A stretch of DNA of 51,372 nt from JBEEJZ01 sp046046915 (lineage in GTDB: Bacteria > Pseudomonadota > Gammaproteobacteria > Burkholderiales > Burkholderiaceae_C), in contig JBJOIT010000020.1 of NCBI GenBank assembly GCA_046046915.1, positions 1 to 51,372 of the forward strand. The letters are read 5' to 3'. Of this stretch, positions 40,929 to 49,206 are shown one piece after another; the first letter of the stretch is position 1, and each line of letters begins with the position of its first letter. The translations under genes were made by a program, and so were the position numbers. Under the pieces are notes generated by a model. It was not told where the DNA came from. It was given only the letters and a program-made list of their open reading frames with translations, and made no database searches.

Positions 40929-40994
40929 GAGGGGTTCCTGACAATATCGGGGTTGGAATCAGTGACGGGACAACGCAAGACCGGGCCGGCGGCC

Positions 40995-41993
40995 TCAGGT
41001 GCTCAAGCCCAGCTTGGCGCAACGCTTGAGGTAGGTGTCACGCACGGTTTGCATGGCTTGCTCGCCTTCGGCACCCAGGGCAATGGCAGCCACAGGTGCC
41101 AGCGCGGCGTGGGCTCGCTGCCCCCAGACCGTGGCCCACTCGGACATCAGCGCCTTGTTCTCGGGAGACTCGGCCGCAGCAGCCTTGACAACCGCATCCA
41201 CCCAGCGCGAGGACTCATCAAACCACTCGGGCATGAAGGAGGTCAGCATCGCGATGGCGGTGCCACCGCGTGGGGTGAGGTAGTCGTCGATGTAGGCCCC
41301 ATAGATAAGGGGGTACAAAGCACCATCGAGCGCCAGGTTCTGGGCCACAAACATCTCCATGGGGTCTTGCAGGACCAAGGTGTCTTCGACAAAACGGCGA
41401 AGCACCTGCCAGCGCGGGTCCTGCATCCAGTCGTTCTTGCCCGACTCCAGCACCGCCGGCTCGTTGACCGCCAAACCCAGGCGCGTCAGGTACTGCGCAA
41501 TACCCAGGTGGTCCATGGAATGAAAGGTCGTGGCAGCGGTCAAGGCCGTGCCATAACCGTAGGCAGAAATGAAGCAGTTGTTCATGTTGCCGGCCCAGGC
41601 CACATGGCGCAGAGGCATCAGGACATCGCAGGCGCTGCCGCGCACTTCATCGCTCATGCGGTCCAGCAGATTGCGGCTGTCCACAAACTGGTAGTTGGCC
41701 TCGACCGCCTCTTGCTGCCGGGCACGGGCGATTGTCCAGGTGGCGTAGTAATACTGGCGCGGGTCTTTCAGCACATACCAGTCCGCCAGCTTGATGGCCG
41801 AGCGCGAGGCGTCAAACAACTCATACCGGGCATCCCAGGTGGGGCGGTAATGAAAGTTTTGGGTTGGCTGCGCCCCCATGGTGGCTTCCTGGTAGCGCGA
41901 GGCAGGCTTGTCGCCGCCGATGTAGCGCGCCACATGGGTGAAGGTGTTGCGCAGCGGCTTGATGTCTCGCGACTGCAGATCAATGTTCGTCAC
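40995..41993 (-). CDS. dmpL: Phenol hydroxylase beta subunit P1
   Basis: Second oxygenase subunit of 332 residues, ferritin-like without a diiron site: FHYRPTWDARYELFDASRSAIKLADWYVLKDPRQYYYATW and CFISAYGYGTALTAATTFHSMDHLGIAQYLTRLGLA. It starts at GTG 41993, overlapping the end of dmpK by 14 bp. Single copy. Confidence 0.95.
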   Translation of the reverse strand: MTNIDLQSRDIKPLRNTFTHVARYIGGDKPASRYQEATMGAQPTQNFHYRPTWDARYELFDASRSAIKLADWYVLKDPRQYYYATWTIARARQQEAVEANYQFVDSRNLLDRMSDEVRGSACDVLMPLRHVAWAGNMNNCFISAYGYGTALTAATTFHSMDHLGIAQYLTRLGLAVNEPAVLESGKNDWMQDPRWQVLRRFVEDTLVLQDPMEMFVAQNLALDGALYPLIYGAYIDDYLTPRGGTAIAMLTSFMPEWFDESSRWVDAVVKAAAAESPENKALMSEWATVWGQRAHAALAPVAAIALGAEGEQAMQTVRDTYLKRCAKLGLST

Positions 41994-42243
41994 TGTGATC
42001 TCCTAGTTTTTCTTCTCTGTCACCCACAAGAAACTCCACCTTGTGGGTTGCACAGAATTCCTGAAACATGGCTTCGGGCAGCACCAACTCTGCTGCAAGG
42101 TCCGGCCACCCGATCGCAAATTCAAAGGCCACCAGGCCGTTGGGCCGTCGCTCGTTCACACGCACATACTTGCGCAATTGCTCTCTGACCAGTGCATCAC
42201 TGGACAGGTCTGCTGAGGGCTCAGGCGAGATGTTTGTGGTCAC
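41980..42243 (-). CDS. dmpK: Phenol hydroxylase assembly protein P0
   Basis: Small protein (~87 residues) needed in dmp systems to assemble the active oxygenase with iron. KYVRVNERRPNGLVAFEFAIGWPDLAAELVLPEAMFQEFC matches the DmpK family. GTG 42243 with AGGA 7 bases upstream is preferred over the frame start at 42297, which would lie in the promoter. First gene of the upper operon, about 30 bp after the −12 element. Confidence 0.92.
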   Translation of the reverse strand: MTTNISPEPSADLSSDALVREQLRKYVRVNERRPNGLVAFEFAIGWPDLAAELVLPEAMFQEFCATHKVEFLVGDREEKLGDHSDEH

Positions 42244-42272
42244 GGTACGGTCCTGAAGTTCCCCAGACTCTT

Positions 42273-42288
42273 TGCAACGCCTGTGCCA
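42273..42288 (-). promoter_or_regulatory. Sigma-54 promoter of the upper phenol operon
   Basis: The minus strand reads TGGCAC-AGGCG-TTGCA, which fits the −24/−12 consensus TGGCAC-N5-TTGCA with GG and GC 12 bp apart. It lies 30 bp before dmpK GTG 42243, so transcription starts near 42262. This fits control by the DmpR-type activator encoded divergently. Confidence 0.95.
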
Positions 42289-42420
42289 GAAATCCAAAAC
42301 ACCCCATAAATCTCGATAAAACTAGGGTAAACACTTAAGCCGGAGCCTCTTTGAATGCGTCATCAGGCTGAGTCGCTTCACCACATATCCGGGAAAACCC
42401 TAGGTCCATTAAGAGGTTAT

Positions 42421-42436
42421 TTCATGAAATGATGAA
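42421..42436. promoter_or_regulatory. DmpR-type upstream activating sequence 1
   Basis: TTCATGAAATGATGAA has inverted arms TTCAT/ATGAA and matches 12 of 16 positions of the DmpR/XylR half-site consensus TTGATCAATTGATCAA, recalled from the literature. It lies about 165 bp before the predicted start of the upper operon. Confidence 0.7.
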
Positions 42437-42452
42437 CCCCGCCCAACTGATA

Positions 42453-42468
42453 TTCATCAATTCGTGAG
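42453..42468. promoter_or_regulatory. DmpR-type upstream activating sequence 2
   Basis: TTCATCAATTCGTGAG matches 11 of 16 consensus positions. Its centre is 32 bp (about three helical turns) from that of UAS1, the spacing needed for two DmpR dimers on one DNA face. It is 17 bp before the dmpR ATG, so it may also affect dmpR expression. Confidence 0.6.
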
Positions 42469-42484
42469 GGGTGTATAAATATCC

Positions 42485-44221
42485 ATGAGGGTCAACCCGA
42501 ATGTGCCCTCTAGCCAATTTATCGATAATTTTGATGTGAACTCAGATGTCCCTTTTCCACTCCCCCTGGATGCAGACCTGCGCAGGCTGGTGCATTTCTC
42601 TGCTGGAGACGGTCGCATCTGGCTGGCCGGGCACCGCATGCTGCTTCTGCACGCCGAGACTTTGGGCAATCTGCGCAAAGAGCTGATGCAGACCGTCGGC
42701 CGGGAACAAACCCGCAAGGTGCTGATGCGCGCGGGTTATGGCTCCGGGAAGCGGGATGCAGCGCTGGCCCGGCAGGCGCGCCCCAAGGGCACCCCCTTCG
42801 AACAATTTGCGGTCGGCCCCCAGCTACATATGCTGGAAGGTGCCGTGCAGGTCACACCCGAGAAGTTCGAGATCGATGTGGAGACAGGCACTCACCTGGG
42901 CGTGTTTCGCTGGGATCATTCCTGGGAAGTTGAAACCCACCTGCGCCAGTTCGGCCCCCAGAGCGAGCCCGTGTGCTGGATGTTGATTGGTTACGCCTCC
43001 GGCTACGTCAGCGCCTTCATGGGACAGCCCGTGCTCTACAAGGAAGTGCAATGCGCCGCCTGCGGCCACTCACATTGCCGCATCGAGGGCCGTCCGCTGA
43101 AAGATTGGCCCGATGGCGAAGACATGCAGCGCGAGTACGACACCAGCTCGCCGGTGGTGCGCATGGAAGACCTGCAGGCAGAGCTGGCGCACCTGCGCTC
43201 CACCATGAATGCCTCTGACAGCATGGGCGAGCTCATCGGCCACTCCAAGAGCTTCGAGCGTGCCATGGGTTTGCTACGGCGCGCGGCGTCCACCCAGGTC
43301 ACCGTGCTGCTGACCGGGGAAACCGGTGTCGGCAAGGAACGCTTCGCACGCACCCTACACGCCCTGAGCCACCGCGCCCAAAAGCCTTTTGTGGCAGTCA
43401 ATTGCGCAGCCTTGCCGGCAGAGCTCATTGAAAGCGAGCTCTTTGGCGCAGAAAAAGGGGCCTACACAGGTGCAGGCGCAGCGCGGGCCGGGCGCTTTGA
43501 ACGCGCCGACGGCGGCACCCTGTTTTTAGACGAGCTCGGTGAATTACCCATGGCAGCGCAGGCCAAACTGCTGCGCGTGCTGCAAGATGGCGAAATTGAA
43601 CGGCTGGGTGCCACCCAGACCCGCAAGGTGGATGTGCGTGTGGTGTGCGCCACGCACGTTGACCTGGAGCAGGCTGTTGCGGCCGGCACCTTCCGGCGTG
43701 ACCTGATGTACCGGCTCAATGTCTATCCCATTCGCCTGCCGGCACTGCGTGAGCGGGTTGAAGACATCGAACCGCTCAGCCGCCACCTGCTGGAGAAGTT
43801 CATGACCGTGCACAGCAAGCGTGTCGAAGGCATCACCGACCGGGCGCAAGACGCCATGCGCCAGTACCAATGGCCCGGCAATGTGCGCGAGCTGGAAAAC
43901 GTCATCGAGCGCGGCATCATCATCACGCCCCCGGGCCAGATGGTGGACCTGGATGACCTCTTCCTGGTGCCGCCATCGTCTGCAGGCGTGAGCGTTGGCG
44001 CCTCTGGGGCGCTGGAGCGCGGCGCCCCAGAACACATCGATTCTTTTTACGATGAAATCGTGCGCCGAGGACTCAGCCTAGACGCCCTGGAAGACGGTCT
44101 GATCCAGGAAGCCGTGGCACGTAGCGGCGGCAACCTGTCGGCGGCGGCACGATCTCTGGGCATTTCTCGTCCTCAACTCAGCTACCGCCTGCAGCGCGTG
44201 CAAGAGCGCGCCAGGAGTTAA
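42485..44221 (+). CDS. dmpR: Sigma-54-dependent phenol sensor and activator (DmpR/AphR-like)
   Basis: NtrC-family activator of 578 residues. N-terminal XylR_N sensor with GPQLHMLEG (phenol-site His) and RWDHSWEVE (Trp); a V4R zinc motif with Cys in VCWMLIGYASGYVSAFMG, then VQCAACGHSHC. AAA+ domain: Walker A GETGVGK, GAYTGA loop (usually GAFTGA), Walker B GTLFLDELGE. C-terminal FIS HTH NLSAAARSLGISRPQLSYRL. Residues suggest phenol-like effectors. It is divergent from dmpK. No clear ribosome site; ATG 42485 is 5 bp after a TATAAAT. Confidence 0.95.
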   Translation: MRVNPNVPSSQFIDNFDVNSDVPFPLPLDADLRRLVHFSAGDGRIWLAGHRMLLLHAETLGNLRKELMQTVGREQTRKVLMRAGYGSGKRDAALARQARPKGTPFEQFAVGPQLHMLEGAVQVTPEKFEIDVETGTHLGVFRWDHSWEVETHLRQFGPQSEPVCWMLIGYASGYVSAFMGQPVLYKEVQCAACGHSHCRIEGRPLKDWPDGEDMQREYDTSSPVVRMEDLQAELAHLRSTMNASDSMGELIGHSKSFERAMGLLRRAASTQVTVLLTGETGVGKERFARTLHALSHRAQKPFVAVNCAALPAELIESELFGAEKGAYTGAGAARAGRFERADGGTLFLDELGELPMAAQAKLLRVLQDGEIERLGATQTRKVDVRVVCATHVDLEQAVAAGTFRRDLMYRLNVYPIRLPALRERVEDIEPLSRHLLEKFMTVHSKRVEGITDRAQDAMRQYQWPGNVRELENVIERGIIITPPGQMVDLDDLFLVPPSSAGVSVGASGALERGAPEHIDSFYDEIVRRGLSLDALEDGLIQEAVARSGGNLSAAARSLGISRPQLSYRLQRVQERARS

Positions 44222-44224
44222 GCC

Positions 44225-44974
44225 ATGGCCAAACGCCCCGCCCAAACCCCGGCCGATCTGGCAGACGCCCCCGGCACCGGCTCACGCACCTTGATCGAGC
44301 GGGCCTACGGCCAATTGCGCGAGGACATTTTGTCGGGCCGTCTGGTGGCCGGACAAAAGCTGAGGGTGGAACACCTCAAGAACGGCTACACGGTGAGCGC
44401 CGGCACCCTGCGCGAGGCCCTGGCCAGGCTGGTCAGCGACGCCCTGGTGGTGGCCGAGGGCCAGCGCGGCTTCACGGTTGCCCCCATGACCGTGGATGAA
44501 CTTGAGGACCTCACCAACCTGCGCGTGTTCATCGAAACGGCCGCTATCCAAGAGGCCATCCGTTGCAGCAACGCCGCCTGGCGCCAACAATTGACCGAGG
44601 CGTTTGCCAGCCTGTCGGCACTGGAGCAACCCCTGCTGAGCACCCATTTCGCTAGTTGGGAATCTGCCAACTTCCTGTTTCACGAGCGCCTGCTGCAAGG
44701 CGGCGCCTCGCCCTGGACCATCAGAACCCTGCGCCAGCTCACGGCCCACGGCGAGCGCTACCGGCGCCTGGCCATCCGGGTGCCTGGCCTGCGCCGCGAT
44801 GTGCACCAGGAACACCAGCAGATTTTTGACAGCGCCATGGCCGGCCAACCTGCCCGCGCAGCACTGGCCCTGGAGGCCCATGTGCGCATGACGCCCGACC
44901 TGCTCATCAAAGCCCTGCGTGAAGGGCAGATTTCCCTGACCGAATCCCCCCAGAGAACCCCACCCCAACCATGA
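44225..44974 (+). CDS. GntR/FCD family repressor (AphS-like)
   Basis: Regulator of 249 residues with an N-terminal winged helix (LIERAYGQLREDILSGRLVAGQKLRVEHL and SAGTLREALARLVSDALVV) and a C-terminal FCD effector domain (LTNLRVFIETAAIQEAI, VHQEHQQIFDSAMAG, ALEAHVRMT). It starts 3 bp after the dmpR stop with AGGAG inside the end of dmpR. A GntR regulator called AphS represses phenol genes in C. testosteroni TA441, so a similar silencing role is likely. Overlaps dmpD by 4 bp. Confidence 0.92.
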   Translation: MAKRPAQTPADLADAPGTGSRTLIERAYGQLREDILSGRLVAGQKLRVEHLKNGYTVSAGTLREALARLVSDALVVAEGQRGFTVAPMTVDELEDLTNLRVFIETAAIQEAIRCSNAAWRQQLTEAFASLSALEQPLLSTHFASWESANFLFHERLLQGGASPWTIRTLRQLTAHGERYRRLAIRVPGLRRDVHQEHQQIFDSAMAGQPARAALALEAHVRMTPDLLIKALREGQISLTESPQRTPPQP

Positions 44975-45831
44975 GCTCATCCCACTCTGCACCCAGCGCC
45001 ACCTCGCCCGAGATCGGCAAAACCGTCCAGGCCGGCGCCATTCGCACCAATTACCACGACCACGGCCAGGGATCGCCCGTGCTGATGATTCACGGCTCCG
45101 GCCCTGGCGTCAGCGCCTGGGCCAACTGGCGCCTGGTCATTCCAGAACTGGCCAGGACCCAACGCGTGCTGGCCCCAGACATGGTTGGCTTTGGCTTCAC
45201 CGAGCGCCCCCAGGGCATCGTCTATGGCATGGACACCTGGGTGCAACAGGCGGTGGACTTCCTGGATACCATGAACTTATCCCAAGTGGATCTGGTGGGC
45301 AACTCCTTTGGCGGCGGGCTGGCCCTGGCCCTGGCCATCCGGCACCCTGAGCGCGTACGCCGCCTGGTGCTGATGGGCGCCGTGGGCGTGGACTTTCCCA
45401 TCACGCCCGGGCTGGACGCCGTCTGGGGCTACGAGCCGTCCTTTGAGAACATGCGCAGCATCATGGACGTGTTTGCCTACAACCGAAATCTCGTCACCGA
45501 CGAACTCGCGCAGCTGCGCTTTGAGGCCAGCGTCCGCCCCGGTTTCCAGGAAAGCTTTGCCGCCATGTTTCCGGCGCCGCGTCAGCGCTGGGTGCAATCG
45601 CTGGCCAGCCCGGAAGAACACATTGCCGCCCTGCCGCACGAAACCCTGGTCATCCATGGCCGGGACGACCAGGTCATCCCGGTCGAGAACTCCTACCGGC
45701 TGTCCCGCCTCATCCCACGCGCCCAGTTGCACATCTACGGCCAGTGCGGCCATTGGACACAGATCGAGCACGCCGCGCGCTTTGCACAACTGGTGTCCAA
45801 CTTTTTGCAAGAGGGCGATCGGGCGGGGTGA
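44971..45831 (+). CDS. dmpD: 2-hydroxymuconic semialdehyde hydrolase
   Basis: Alpha/beta hydrolase of 286 residues for C–C cleavage of the ring-fission product, the hydrolytic branch used for methylated catechols. Oxyanion motif HGSGPGVSAWANW, nucleophile in LVGNSFGGGLALA, Asp in HGRDDQVIPVE and His in QCGHWTQIEHA. It overlaps the GntR gene by ATGA, so it is read with the regulators and not with the meta operon. Convergent with the efflux permease gene. Confidence 0.93.
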   Translation: MSSSHSAPSATSPEIGKTVQAGAIRTNYHDHGQGSPVLMIHGSGPGVSAWANWRLVIPELARTQRVLAPDMVGFGFTERPQGIVYGMDTWVQQAVDFLDTMNLSQVDLVGNSFGGGLALALAIRHPERVRRLVLMGAVGVDFPITPGLDAVWGYEPSFENMRSIMDVFAYNRNLVTDELAQLRFEASVRPGFQESFAAMFPAPRQRWVQSLASPEEHIAALPHETLVIHGRDDQVIPVENSYRLSRLIPRAQLHIYGQCGHWTQIEHAARFAQLVSNFLQEGDRAG

Positions 45832-45854
45832 GGTCCCCACCGCCCGGCCCGCCC

Positions 45855-47057
45855 TCACTCATGCCTCAGCGCATCAATCGGGTCCAGCCTGGCGGCGCGG
45901 CGGGCGGGGAAGTAGCCAAAGACCACGCCGATGGCCGCTGAAAAGCCGAAGGACAGCAGATTGACGCCGGGGTTAAACAGGTAGGGTACGTCCATCACGC
46001 GGGCCAGCGCTAGTGAGGTGCCTGTGGCCAACACGATGCCGATGAGCCCACCGAGTGCCGCCAGCACCACGGCCTCGATCAAAAACTGCAAAAGCACTTC
46101 GCGCTCCAGCGCGCCGATGGCCAGGCGCAGGCCGATTTCGCGGGTGCGCTCGGTCACGCTCACCAGCATGATGTTCATGATGCCGATGCCCCCCACCAGC
46201 AGGCTGACAGCCGCCACCGCCCCCAGCAATGTGGTCAGCACTTTGGTGGTGCCCGACAGGGTTTCGGCCAGTTGCTTGGTGTCGAGCACGTTGAAGTTGT
46301 CTTCATCGGTGCTGGCCAGCTTGCGGCGCTCGCGCAGCAGCTGGGTGAGGCTGGCTTTGACGCGGGTGGGGTCGCTGCCCTCCACCATCGACACCAGCAG
46401 GGTGTTGACGCGGATATTGCCGGTCACGCGCCGTTGCAGGGTTTTGATGGGCAGCAGCACCATGTCGTCCTGGTCGTTACCAAAGGCGCCCTGCCCCTTG
46501 GAGGCCAGCACGCCAATCACCTCGCAAGACATGTCGCGCACCCGCAAGGACTCGCCCACGGAGGGCCGGCCCGACATCAGCTCGCGCTGCACGGTCGAGC
46601 CGATCAGGCACACGGCGGCGCCGGCGCGCTGCTCGTCATCGGTAAATGGGCGGCCGGCCAGCAGTTTCCAGTTACCCACCGTGAGCCAGGCATTGGTGCT
46701 GCCGATAAAGCTGCTGCTCCAGTTGCGCCCCTGCGCCACCAGGGTGCCGCCCGATCGGGACTCTGGCGCCACTGCCGCCACACCGCCAATCTGGCTGGCA
46801 ATGGCCTCGGCGTCCGACTCCCGAAACGACGGCCCGCCACCTCCTCCCGGCCCCAGGCGCTGGCCGGGTCGGACCTGCAGGAGGTTGGTTCCCAGGCCAG
46901 CAATCTGGCTTTGCACCGCAAGCGTGGCGCCGTTGCCCAGCGTCACCATGGTGATGACAGCGCTGACGCCGATGACGATGCCCAGTATGGTCAGAAACGA
47001 GCGCAGCAGGTTGCGCCGGATGGAGCGCAATGCCAGCAGCAGGGTGTTGAGCAGCAT
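45855..47057 (-). CDS. MacB-type ABC transporter permease
   Basis: Permease of 400 residues with an N-terminal membrane segment (ALRSIRRNLLRSFLTILGIVIGVSAVITMVTLGNG), a ~220-residue MacB periplasmic core and three C-terminal segments of the FtsX fold (LLGAVAAVSLLVGGIGIMNIMLVSVTERTREIGLRLAIGA). It corresponds to the C-terminal half of MacB; the ATPase is a separate gene 1 bp overlapping upstream. Confidence 0.93.
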   Translation of the reverse strand: MLLNTLLLALRSIRRNLLRSFLTILGIVIGVSAVITMVTLGNGATLAVQSQIAGLGTNLLQVRPGQRLGPGGGGGPSFRESDAEAIASQIGGVAAVAPESRSGGTLVAQGRNWSSSFIGSTNAWLTVGNWKLLAGRPFTDDEQRAGAAVCLIGSTVQRELMSGRPSVGESLRVRDMSCEVIGVLASKGQGAFGNDQDDMVLLPIKTLQRRVTGNIRVNTLLVSMVEGSDPTRVKASLTQLLRERRKLASTDEDNFNVLDTKQLAETLSGTTKVLTTLLGAVAAVSLLVGGIGIMNIMLVSVTERTREIGLRLAIGALEREVLLQFLIEAVVLAALGGLIGIVLATGTSLALARVMDVPYLFNPGVNLLSFGFSAAIGVVFGYFPARRAARLDPIDALRHE

Positions 47058-47842
47058 CAGCCGGCCTCGTGGGTATCAGTGACGGGGACAGGCGCCAATG
47101 CCTGGGCAGCCTGCAGCGCCACGGGATGCGGGTTGCGCACATCGCTGGCCACACGGCCATCGACAAAACGCACGATGCGCCGGGCGTAATCCGCCATTTC
47201 CGGCTCGTGGGTGACCATCATCACAGTGATGCCGTGCTCAACGTTGAGCTGCCAAAGCAACATCATGATTTCGTGGCCACGCTGGGTGTCAAGGTTGCCG
47301 GTGGGCTCGTCGGCCAGCAGCACCTCGGGCTGGGTCACGATGGCCCGGGCAATGGCCACGCGCTGTTGCTGGCCGCCAGACAGCTCGGCCGGCGTGTGAT
47401 GCTCCCAGCCCTTGAGACCCACCGCCGCCAGCGCACGGGCGGCATCCGTACGGCGGCGGCCAGCGGGCTCGCCCCGGTACAGCAGGGGCAGTTCCACGTT
47501 CTCCTGGGCCGAGGTGCGGGGCAGCAGGTGAAAGCCCTGAAACACAAAACCGAAGTAACGCCGGCGTAGGCGTGCTCTTTGGTCGCGCGTAAGTGACTCG
47601 ACATGAACACCACGAAACAGATACTCGCCCGTGGTGGGCGTGTCCAAGCAACCCAGGGTGTTCATGGCGGTGGATTTGCCCGAGCCGCTGGGCCCCATGA
47701 TGGCCACAAAGTCGCCCGCCGCGATGTCCAGATCCACGCCGTGTAGGGCTTGCAGGGCAGTTGCGCCTGCACCATACATGCGGGTGATGCCGCGCAAGCG
47801 GATCAGGGGTGCCGGCGTGGGCGCGGGCTCGGCTGAGTTCAA
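47057..47842 (-). CDS. MacB/LolD-type ABC transporter ATPase
   Basis: ATPase of 261 residues: Walker A GPSGSGKST, Q-loop VFQGFHLLPRTSAQENVELPLLY, signature LSGGQQQRVAIARA, Walker B VLLADEPTGNLD and H-loop MMVTHEPE. Overlaps the MFP gene by 4 bp and the permease by 1 bp. It powers the tripartite pump, with the permease acting as a mechanotransmitter. Confidence 0.94.
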   Translation of the reverse strand: MNSAEPAPTPAPLIRLRGITRMYGAGATALQALHGVDLDIAAGDFVAIMGPSGSGKSTAMNTLGCLDTPTTGEYLFRGVHVESLTRDQRARLRRRYFGFVFQGFHLLPRTSAQENVELPLLYRGEPAGRRRTDAARALAAVGLKGWEHHTPAELSGGQQQRVAIARAIVTQPEVLLADEPTGNLDTQRGHEIMMLLWQLNVEHGITVMMVTHEPEMADYARRIVRFVDGRVASDVRNPHPVALQAAQALAPVPVTDTHEAG

Positions 47843-49146
47843 GATGGGGCTCCGGCGCTGCGCTGGTCGGTGATGATCAAAGCGCCCTCTTCCAGCTCGC
47901 CCTCAATGATTTCGGTGCTGCGACCGTCGCTGATGCCCAGCTTGACCGGCACCGACACCGCCTGCCCGTCTTTCAGCACCCACACCCGGCGCTCCCCCGT
48001 GCCATTGCCACCGGCTTTTTTGCGCGGCCCGACGCGGGGCGGCCCGGGCATGAGTTTGGACAGGATGCTGCCACCGCCCTCTGCGGCAGCGCCCCCGTTG
48101 CTGGGCGAAAAGCGCAGGGCCGTGTTGGGTACCAGCAGCACGCCGCGGCGTTCGGTGGCCACGATGCTGGCCGCCGCAGTCATACCAGGTCGCAAGCTGA
48201 GGTCGGTGTTGTCCACCGCCAGCCAGGTCATATAGGTCACCACGTTTTCGGTCTTGGTCGAGCCAAAAGCAACCCGCGTGACCTCGGCCGGGTAGCGTCG
48301 CGAGGGATATGCGCTGACCGTGAAACTGGCTTTTTGATCCACCCGGACCGAGCCCACGTCAGCCTCGTCCACCGCCACTTCCAGCCGCAAGCGGCGCAGA
48401 TCTTCTGCCACGGAAAACAAGGTCACGGCTTGCAGCGAAGCAGCCACGGCATTGCCCGGGTCCACCGTGCGGGACAGCACCACGCCATCAATAGGCGAGC
48501 GGATCGAGGCCTTGCCCAGATTGGTCTGATCGGTGGACAAGGTCGCGCGAGCCTGCGTCACGCTGGCAAGCGCACTGGCCTCGGCGCCTATGGCGCGCTC
48601 CAAGCCGGCACGGGCCGTGTCCAGCTCCGCAACAGACGGGACCTTACCGCCCGACAGGCGGGCCACCTCATCGAGGCGGGCCAGGTTGGTGCGCGACTCT
48701 TTGACCGTCGCAGCCGCCTGCGTGACCTGGGCCTGCGCTGACAGCAAGGCCGCCGTGGAGCGATCGACCTGGTCCGACAGCTTGGCAGTGTCCAGCACCA
48801 CCATCACATCACCCTTTTTGACCCGGTCATTCACATCCACCAGCACCTGTTTGACAGTGCCCGAGAGCTCGCTTCCGATATTGACTGAGCGCGTGGGCTG
48901 CAAGGTGCCATTGGCCGAGACTATGAGCGTGATGTCACCCTTGCGGACGGGCTCGGTCACGTAGCTGGGCGCCTTGGACTGGGTCTGACGGTCCTGCCAG
49001 ACCAGCCAGGCCGCACCGGCCGCCACCAGCAGCACCGGTGCCAGCCAGGTGACCGGGCGCCGCCACCACGGACGAGCCACATCGGTGCCCAGCAGGTCTT
49101 GCAGGCCTTGCGGGGGTGGGGTGGAGGTTTCAGAGGTCTTGGCCAT
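47839..49146 (-). CDS. macA: Periplasmic adaptor (MacA-like membrane fusion protein)
   Basis: Membrane fusion protein of 435 residues: N-terminal anchor WLAPVLLVAAGAAWLVW at about 32–50, biotinyl-lipoyl hairpin halves (NIGSELSGTVKQVLVDVNDRVKKGDVMVVLD and IRSPIDGVVLSRTVDPGNAV) around a coiled coil rich in Ala and Gln (about 110–200), then beta-barrel domains. It joins the ABC permease to the outer membrane channel. Substrate unknown: macrolides, toxic lipids or aromatics are possible. Confidence 0.92.
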   Translation of the reverse strand: MAKTSETSTPPPQGLQDLLGTDVARPWWRRPVTWLAPVLLVAAGAAWLVWQDRQTQSKAPSYVTEPVRKGDITLIVSANGTLQPTRSVNIGSELSGTVKQVLVDVNDRVKKGDVMVVLDTAKLSDQVDRSTAALLSAQAQVTQAAATVKESRTNLARLDEVARLSGGKVPSVAELDTARAGLERAIGAEASALASVTQARATLSTDQTNLGKASIRSPIDGVVLSRTVDPGNAVAASLQAVTLFSVAEDLRRLRLEVAVDEADVGSVRVDQKASFTVSAYPSRRYPAEVTRVAFGSTKTENVVTYMTWLAVDNTDLSLRPGMTAAASIVATERRGVLLVPNTALRFSPSNGGAAAEGGGSILSKLMPGPPRVGPRKKAGGNGTGERRVWVLKDGQAVSVPVKLGISDGRSTEIIEGELEEGALIITDQRSAGAPS

Positions 49147-49206
49147 GCACGTTAGGTCCGAATCAGGCAGTCGTTGATCAAAAAGGATGCAGAAGGAATA
49201 AACACA

